From positions 1 to 9,735 of the forward strand of contig CAZTKP010000097.1 in NCBI GenBank assembly GCA_964614215.1: a stretch of DNA of 9,735 nt, read 5' to 3'. Positions 6,495-9,735 of this stretch are shown here, piece by piece. Both the position numbers and the translations under genes were made by a program. The stretch comes from CAZTKP01 sp964614215. GTDB lineage: Bacteria > UBP6 > UBA1177. The notes below the pieces were generated by a model, which worked only from the letters and a program-made list of their open reading frames with translations, had not been told where the DNA came from and did no database searches. Positions within the stretch are counted from its first letter, which is position 1, and each line of letters opens with the position of its first letter.

Positions 6495-6870
6495 GGTCTG
6501 CGGCTACGATCTGAACACAAAAGTGACAGTAAAAACAGCTAAAGGTAAAAAACTTTCCTTTAAAGTCGGTATTGCCGATACACCGGAAAAACAAGAAAAG
6601 GGCCTTATGTTCTGTGAAAAGCTGGCTGAAAAGACCGGTCTTCTTTTTGTTTTCAGTAACGACAGGGTTCATTATTTCTGGATGAAGAATACAAAGATAA
6701 CCCTTGCTATAATCTATATTGACAAAGACGGAAAGATCGTATCTATCAGAAAGGGAGAGCCTTTAAGCAAAGAACTCCTTTCAAGTATTTTCCCGGTAAG
6801 ATATGCACTTGAGATAAACTGGAAGGAAGCTTCAGAAATAAGCCCCGGAGACAAGGTCATTTTCCAGTAA
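6424..6870 (+). CDS. exported DUF192 family protein
   Basis: A DUF192 (PF02643) protein, function unknown, 148 aa from the chosen start. That start is a TTG at 6424: AGGGA sits about 10 nt upstream, and the product then opens MRSFLRMLLLTAVLFQF, a signal peptide with two Arg before the hydrophobic core and a likely cleavage after IISA (residue 22). Alternatives are an ATG at 6442 (no positive charge in the signal and no spaced binding site) and a TTG at 6391. Family motifs are EKGLMF at 58-63, LLFVF at 73-77, FWMKNT at 85-90 and YALEI near 126. The usual 'I-P-L-D-I-I-F' is I-T-L-A-I-I-Y, so the commonly conserved Asp is Ala95. The start lies inside thiL (71-nt overlap in another frame), so it is probably translated from the thiL mRNA. 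Its end is 6 nt from the stop of the convergent thioredoxin gene. Confidence 0.85.
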   Translation: MRSFLRMLLLTAVLFQFTIISADKVCGYDLNTKVTVKTAKGKKLSFKVGIADTPEKQEKGLMFCEKLAEKTGLLFVFSNDRVHYFWMKNTKITLAIIYIDKDGKIVSIRKGEPLSKELLSSIFPVRYALEINWKEASEISPGDKVIFQ

Positions 6871-6876
6871 CAAGAC

Positions 6877-7251
6877 TTATTTATTTGATTCTTCGAGCTT
6901 TTCCAGAACGTCTTTCAGCTTAAGATATCCGGTGATCCCCACAAAGGTCTCAACAGGCTCACCTTTGTTAAAAAAGATAAGCGTAGGAACTGCCCTGACT
7001 TTAAATGGAACTACTATTTTGCCGGTTTCATCACTTTCTATATTAAAAGCTCCGACTCTTACCCTACCCTGAAAATCAGTGGCGAACTTCGTAACCGTCT
7101 TGGCCATCTGAGCACAGGGAGCACAGGTATTTGAATAGAAATCGACAAGTACAGGTACAGGTGAATTCTTTATTGAAGGTGAAAAGTTGTCCGGATTAAG
7201 CTCTGCCGGCAACACTCTTGGTTTTAATTTGAAAATGTCCAGGAATCCCAT
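6877..7251 (-). CDS. thioredoxin-like protein with CAPC active site
   Basis: A thioredoxin-fold disulfide oxidoreductase of 124 aa, predicted cytoplasmic because there is no signal peptide or membrane segment. It begins at an ATG with AGGGAG 7 nt upstream; this site overlaps the stop of the protease gene, so translation is likely coupled. After a short N-terminal extension (1-18), strand VLVDFYS leads to Cys43-Ala-Pro-Cys46. The cis-proline loop is AVPTLIFF with Pro89, followed by a late GITG turn at about 104-107. The usual W-C-G-P-C is T-C-A-P-C: the Trp is missing and Gly is Ala, which should shift its redox potential or partners compared with classic TrxA. It is the last gene of the protease operon. 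Whether it serves the neighbouring exported proteins is unknown, since it lacks an export signal. Confidence 0.88.
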   Translation of the reverse strand: MGFLDIFKLKPRVLPAELNPDNFSPSIKNSPVPVLVDFYSNTCAPCAQMAKTVTKFATDFQGRVRVGAFNIESDETGKIVVPFKVRAVPTLIFFNKGEPVETFVGITGYLKLKDVLEKLEESNK

Positions 7252-7260
7252 TGTTTCTCC

Positions 7261-8727
7261 CTAAAAGATCGTTGTTAAACTGCAACCACTGACGGTTCTG
7301 CTATCTGGTATAAGCACATCGTCTGAAGTTTCAATATCTGTATCGTTAATAAAATCCTCATCAAGTTCCCCCGAAGAATAAGTGTCCTCATCCACGGGGT
7401 CAAGTCCACCGGCACAATCCTTCATCTCACACAGCATCTCCACGGCTTTTTCGGCATTTATCCTTCCGTAACCGTAATATGTACTGAATCCGTTCTCATC
7501 GTACTGAGCATCTTCAGGAGACACTTTGTCGGCACTTTCCGTGATTATTTTCTGTATCTCATCAACCGTTACATCAGGATAAAGAGAGACGAGAAGTCCG
7601 ACAACACCTGAAACAAGAGGTGTAGCACTGCTTGTGCCTCCGAAAGATGAAGTGTAGTCCATCTGTGAATACCCGTACCAGCTTCTCGCATCGATCGTCC
7701 AGATCCCGTGTCTATGATTATCAATAGCATAAGGATCCCAGACATAACCTGTGTCAATATCAGAAGACGGTGAAACTATGTCGAGATCCTTTCCGTAATC
7801 ACTGTAGGCACTTCGTACTCCGTCAGCATTAACTGCACCTACGGCAATAACAAATTCGTTCGAAGCATAACCGTCAAGAGTATCAGGATCTGAAATGTCC
7901 TCGTTACCGTTTCCTGCGGCAAAAAGAATTGTAACGCCCTTCCCGTCACGCTCTTCGTTTCTTGCATATTCAAAAAGCTCAGCAAGAGGTTCAGGCAGTT
8001 CTGCAGCCCCTGTCCCGTCGGCAGGACCCCAACTGTTAGAGATCACACGCACTCCTCTGTCGAGAAGATAGTTAAAGGCTGTAAGCATATTTTCAAGAGT
8101 TCCCAGTTTATCTGAAGCCCTCACCGGAACTATCATACAGTCAGGACATACACCACTAACACCTATCCCGTTATCTTTTACAGCGGCTATAACACCAGTA
8201 ACACAGGTCCCGTGGGGCTCATTGTCATCAGCATAGGGATAGTCATCTTCATCTGCCAGATCAAAACCTGTCAGATACTTCCCCTCCATATCGGGATGAT
8301 GCAGATCAAAAGCATCATCAATAACTCCTATCTTGACGCCCTGACCAGGTTTAAGTCCAAGTTCTTCGATCTTTTCCCATGCTTTAACAACCGAAGCATC
8401 TTCACCTGCGGTTCCCTCCTGGCCTGTATTTTCCAGATGCCACTGAAATTTTAGAAAAGGATCCGTTGAAGATTTGTAGCTTATATCTATCTTTTTGTCC
8501 TCAATTATTCTGGATGAGAAATTACCTAAACATTCAAGACTCTTCGTCCTGTTTGTACTTTTCACCATCCAGAATGACGTTCTCTGAACTTCCTGAACAA
8601 CAGAAAATGCACAATTCTTTCTGTTTATAGACCCGAACCTCTCAATATCAGGTTTTATAAAGAATGTTGTTTCAGCCGATACCAGATATGATCCAAGCAG
8701 TATCAGTGAGAAGATAACAGTTCTCAT
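7261..8727 (-). CDS. secreted subtilisin-like (S8, kexin-like) serine protease
   Basis: An exported S8 family protease of 488 aa. Two ATGs stand in a row (8730, 8727); the second has the better spacing from GGAG (5 nt against 2). Residues 1-18 are a signal peptide (MRTVIFSLILLGSYLVSA). About 19-88 look like a short propeptide, with Cys39 and Cys66. The catalytic domain opens with PFLKFQWHLENTGQ (90-103), typical of kexin/furin-like members, and carries Asp137 (GVIDDAFD), His172 (PHGTC), oxyanion Asn273 (AAGNGN) and Ser366 (GGTSSATP), so it should be active. The double Asp after VI also fits the kexin type. The catalytic part ends near residue 430. The tail, about 439-479, is very acidic, and the protein ends abruptly with GCSLTTIF, without a P-domain or membrane helix. 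It lies 79 nt after the upstream repeat protein and 9 nt before the thioredoxin gene. It could process surface proteins; the substrate is unknown. Confidence 0.93.
   Translation of the reverse strand: MRTVIFSLILLGSYLVSAETTFFIKPDIERFGSINRKNCAFSVVQEVQRTSFWMVKSTNRTKSLECLGNFSSRIIEDKKIDISYKSSTDPFLKFQWHLENTGQEGTAGEDASVVKAWEKIEELGLKPGQGVKIGVIDDAFDLHHPDMEGKYLTGFDLADEDDYPYADDNEPHGTCVTGVIAAVKDNGIGVSGVCPDCMIVPVRASDKLGTLENMLTAFNYLLDRGVRVISNSWGPADGTGAAELPEPLAELFEYARNEERDGKGVTILFAAGNGNEDISDPDTLDGYASNEFVIAVGAVNADGVRSAYSDYGKDLDIVSPSSDIDTGYVWDPYAIDNHRHGIWTIDARSWYGYSQMDYTSSFGGTSSATPLVSGVVGLLVSLYPDVTVDEIQKIITESADKVSPEDAQYDENGFSTYYGYGRINAEKAVEMLCEMKDCAGGLDPVDEDTYSSGELDEDFINDTDIETSDDVLIPDSRTVSGCSLTTIF
7264..7287 (-). 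other. C-terminal GCSLTTIF motif of the protease
   Basis: The last eight residues of the protease follow an acidic, disordered-looking tail. A single Cys after Gly and before Ser, then mostly apolar residues, resembles the end of the neighbouring protein (GCSCLLI). A lipidation or sorting role is an inference only. Confidence 0.4.
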
Positions 8728-8730
8728 CAT

Positions 8731-8806
8731 TACTCCGAAAATACTTCCTGAAGAAGTTTACAGTTTATTTAAAGAAGGTAAAGAAATAGAAAGAAATGTA
8801 TGAAAT
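8731..8806 (-). other. 76-nt spacer between repeat protein and protease genes
   Basis: An A/T-rich spacer. A 5-bp inverted repeat, ACTTC (8743-8747) and GAAGT (8753-8757), is too short and lacks the U-tract needed for a terminator. TAAACT occurs on the minus strand but no -35 fits it well. The protease gene is therefore probably read through from the upstream gene, though a weak own promoter cannot be excluded. Confidence 0.35.
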
Positions 8807-9735
8807 TTAGATCAGAAGACAGCTACAGCCATCGGAATCGCCATCTTCCTCATTATCTCCGGTATCTGCCGTATCACCAGTATCACCAGTGTTGCCACTA
8901 TCACTTGTATCTCCGGTGTTTCCAGTGTTTCCAGTGTTTCCAGTGTTCCCGGTATCTCCGGTATCTCCGGTATCTCCGGTATCTCCAGTATCTCCCGTAT
9001 CCCCAGTATTGCCGGAGTCTCCGTTGTCAGATCCGGGACCGGTATAAGATTCACAGTCAACTTCCGTACCATCTTCTTCATAACACTGACAAACCTCCAT
9101 ATAGCCTTCATCTCCTTCCTGCAGAACAGAACCATCTGCCTGAGTATTGAAATATTCAAGAAGGGTTGCCTCGTCTTCTGTCATTTCATTTTTAAACATA
9201 ATTTCCAGATTTTCTCCAACGGAACCGTCTACATTGTCTCCATGACAAAGATACACATCTCCGACAGGAACATCATATGTCTCACCGTCTTCTTCAAGCT
9301 CTTCCGTAGCTGAGATAGCGAGGTAGCAGTTCTTCCTTACCTGCTGATCAGTTACCTGTCCTGAAGATGTATCAAATTCAACATCAATATATGTATGACG
9401 GAAAAAGACCATTCCACCGAAACCTGAGGCATATTGACCTTCCTCTTTAAGAACCGGGATCAACTCAACACTGACCTGCCACATTGCATCCCAGTAGTCA
9501 ACAACTGCCGTTCCAGCTGTCTGATCAACGTCTGTGAACTCATAAGTTGAAGCATCAGCAAGAAGGATCTCTCCCTGATAGCTCATTACAGATCCAGTAT
9601 CAAGAGCAGTTGTTCCTGTTGAAAGTTTAATTTTTCCATCAATAAGTGTCGCCTCGACGTAAGCTCCGTCATAGTCGGCAATTTCGCCTACAGCCTTAAG
9701 GTATCCCCAGGATTCCCAACTTTCTTCAGGCTGCA
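8807..9735 (-). CDS. unrecognised exported-looking protein with TGD/TGN repeat and terminal GCSCLLI; 5' end outside window
   Basis: A partial gene. The frame is open from the stop at 8807 to the right edge, giving at least 308 residues. An ATG at 9586 is internal, because the sequence before it (for example ESWGYLKAVGEIADYDGAYV, 9723-9664) is protein-like in the same frame. I do not recognise the domain. It is acidic and aromatic, with Cys in KNCYLAI, YLCHGD and a tight VCQCYEEDGTEVDC group, which suggests disulfides and an extracytoplasmic location. The domain ends near ESYTGPGSDNG. Then follow about 56 residues of TGD/TGN/SGD triplets, an acidic NEEDGDSD, and the terminus GCSCLLI with two Cys. 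The layout mirrors the propeller lipoprotein, where the same repeat follows an N-terminal lipid Cys. It is upstream of the protease in the same direction and likely in its operon. A signal peptide would be beyond the edge. Confidence 0.75.
   Translation of the reverse strand, partial: QPEESWESWGYLKAVGEIADYDGAYVEATLIDGKIKLSTGTTALDTGSVMSYQGEILLADASTYEFTDVDQTAGTAVVDYWDAMWQVSVELIPVLKEEGQYASGFGGMVFFRHTYIDVEFDTSSGQVTDQQVRKNCYLAISATEELEEDGETYDVPVGDVYLCHGDNVDGSVGENLEIMFKNEMTEDEATLLEYFNTQADGSVLQEGDEGYMEVCQCYEEDGTEVDCESYTGPGSDNGDSGNTGDTGDTGDTGDTGDTGDTGNTGNTGNTGNTGDTSDSGNTGDTGDTADTGDNEEDGDSDGCSCLLI
8810..8830 (-). other. C-terminal GCSCLLI motif
   Basis: The last seven residues, after the repeat linker and the acidic NEEDGDSD stretch. 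Gly-Cys-Ser-Cys then Leu-Leu-Ile ends the protein, with no membrane helix and no basic tail. It is comparable with the GCSLTTIF end of the adjacent protease. The proposed role as a lipid-attachment or sorting signal is inference. Confidence 0.45.
8855..9022 (-). repeat. TGD/TGN repeat-coding tract (9-nt period)
   Basis: Codes for about 56 residues of three-residue units. A run of six consecutive TGD units is followed by four TGN units, then mixed TSD/SGN/TGD/TAD units. Several neighbouring 9-nt copies are identical at DNA level (GGAGATACC repeated), so expansion or contraction by slippage is plausible and assembly length should be treated with care. Confidence 0.88.

Noticed and set aside
8743..8757. 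ACTTC/GAAGT hairpin before the protease gene as a terminator
   Set aside because: A five-base-pair stem without a T-tract is too weak.
8800..9150. Plus-strand open frame with RYLRYLRYLQYL repeats
   Set aside because: Antisense shadow of the C-terminal repeat of the minus-strand gene; low-complexity product with no start signals.

Overview
The window looks like a chromosomal stretch from a Gram-negative bacterium of moderate-to-low GC. The pointers are a signal-peptidase II lipoprotein without an Asp at +2 (so probably outer membrane), a secreted subtilisin-like protease, and Asp/Gly/Thr-rich spacer repeats. The SBBP-type beta-propeller lipoprotein and the short C-terminal Cys motifs recall deltaproteobacterial/Myxococcota-like genomes. 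That placement is an impression from protein style, not a phylogenetic result.

Layout. (1) Bases 1-82, minus strand: the first 27 codons of a Y1 (IS200/REP-associated-type) transposase that runs off the left edge. Next to it lies a GACCTGACCCC motif of the kind I associate with such elements. (2) 210-3015, plus strand: a tight two-gene proteostasis operon, hsp20 then lon, overlapping by 8 nt. (3) 5451 down to 3008, minus strand: a repeat-linker lipoprotein with a seven-bladed beta-propeller, followed 8 nt later by a radical SAM enzyme with a C-terminal cysteine cluster. The radical SAM gene overlaps the 3' end of lon convergently by 8 nt. (4) 5452-5585: a divergent promoter region with two good sigma70-type promoters and an 18-bp perfect palindrome. 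(5) 5586-6870, plus strand: thiL (thiamine-phosphate kinase) and an exported DUF192 protein whose start lies inside thiL. (6) From beyond 9735 down to 6877, minus strand: an unrecognised exported-looking protein (5' end outside the window) with a C-terminal TGD/TGN repeat and a terminal GCSCLLI, then a kexin-like S8 protease ending in GCSLTTIF, then a cytoplasmic thioredoxin-like protein with a CAPC active site.

How they fit together. The hsp20-lon pair is an aggregation-holding plus degradation module. ThiL makes the cofactor TPP. The minus-strand genes are mostly a cell-surface set: an N-terminally lipidated propeller, a protease, and a protein with a mirror-image layout (repeat linker then C-terminal Cys). 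The most interesting idea is that the short terminal G-C-S motif is a C-terminal anchoring or sorting signal serving the same purpose as the N-terminal lipobox. No RNA genes, CRISPR arrays or convincing rho-independent terminators were found, and no gene-free stretch exceeds 300 bases.
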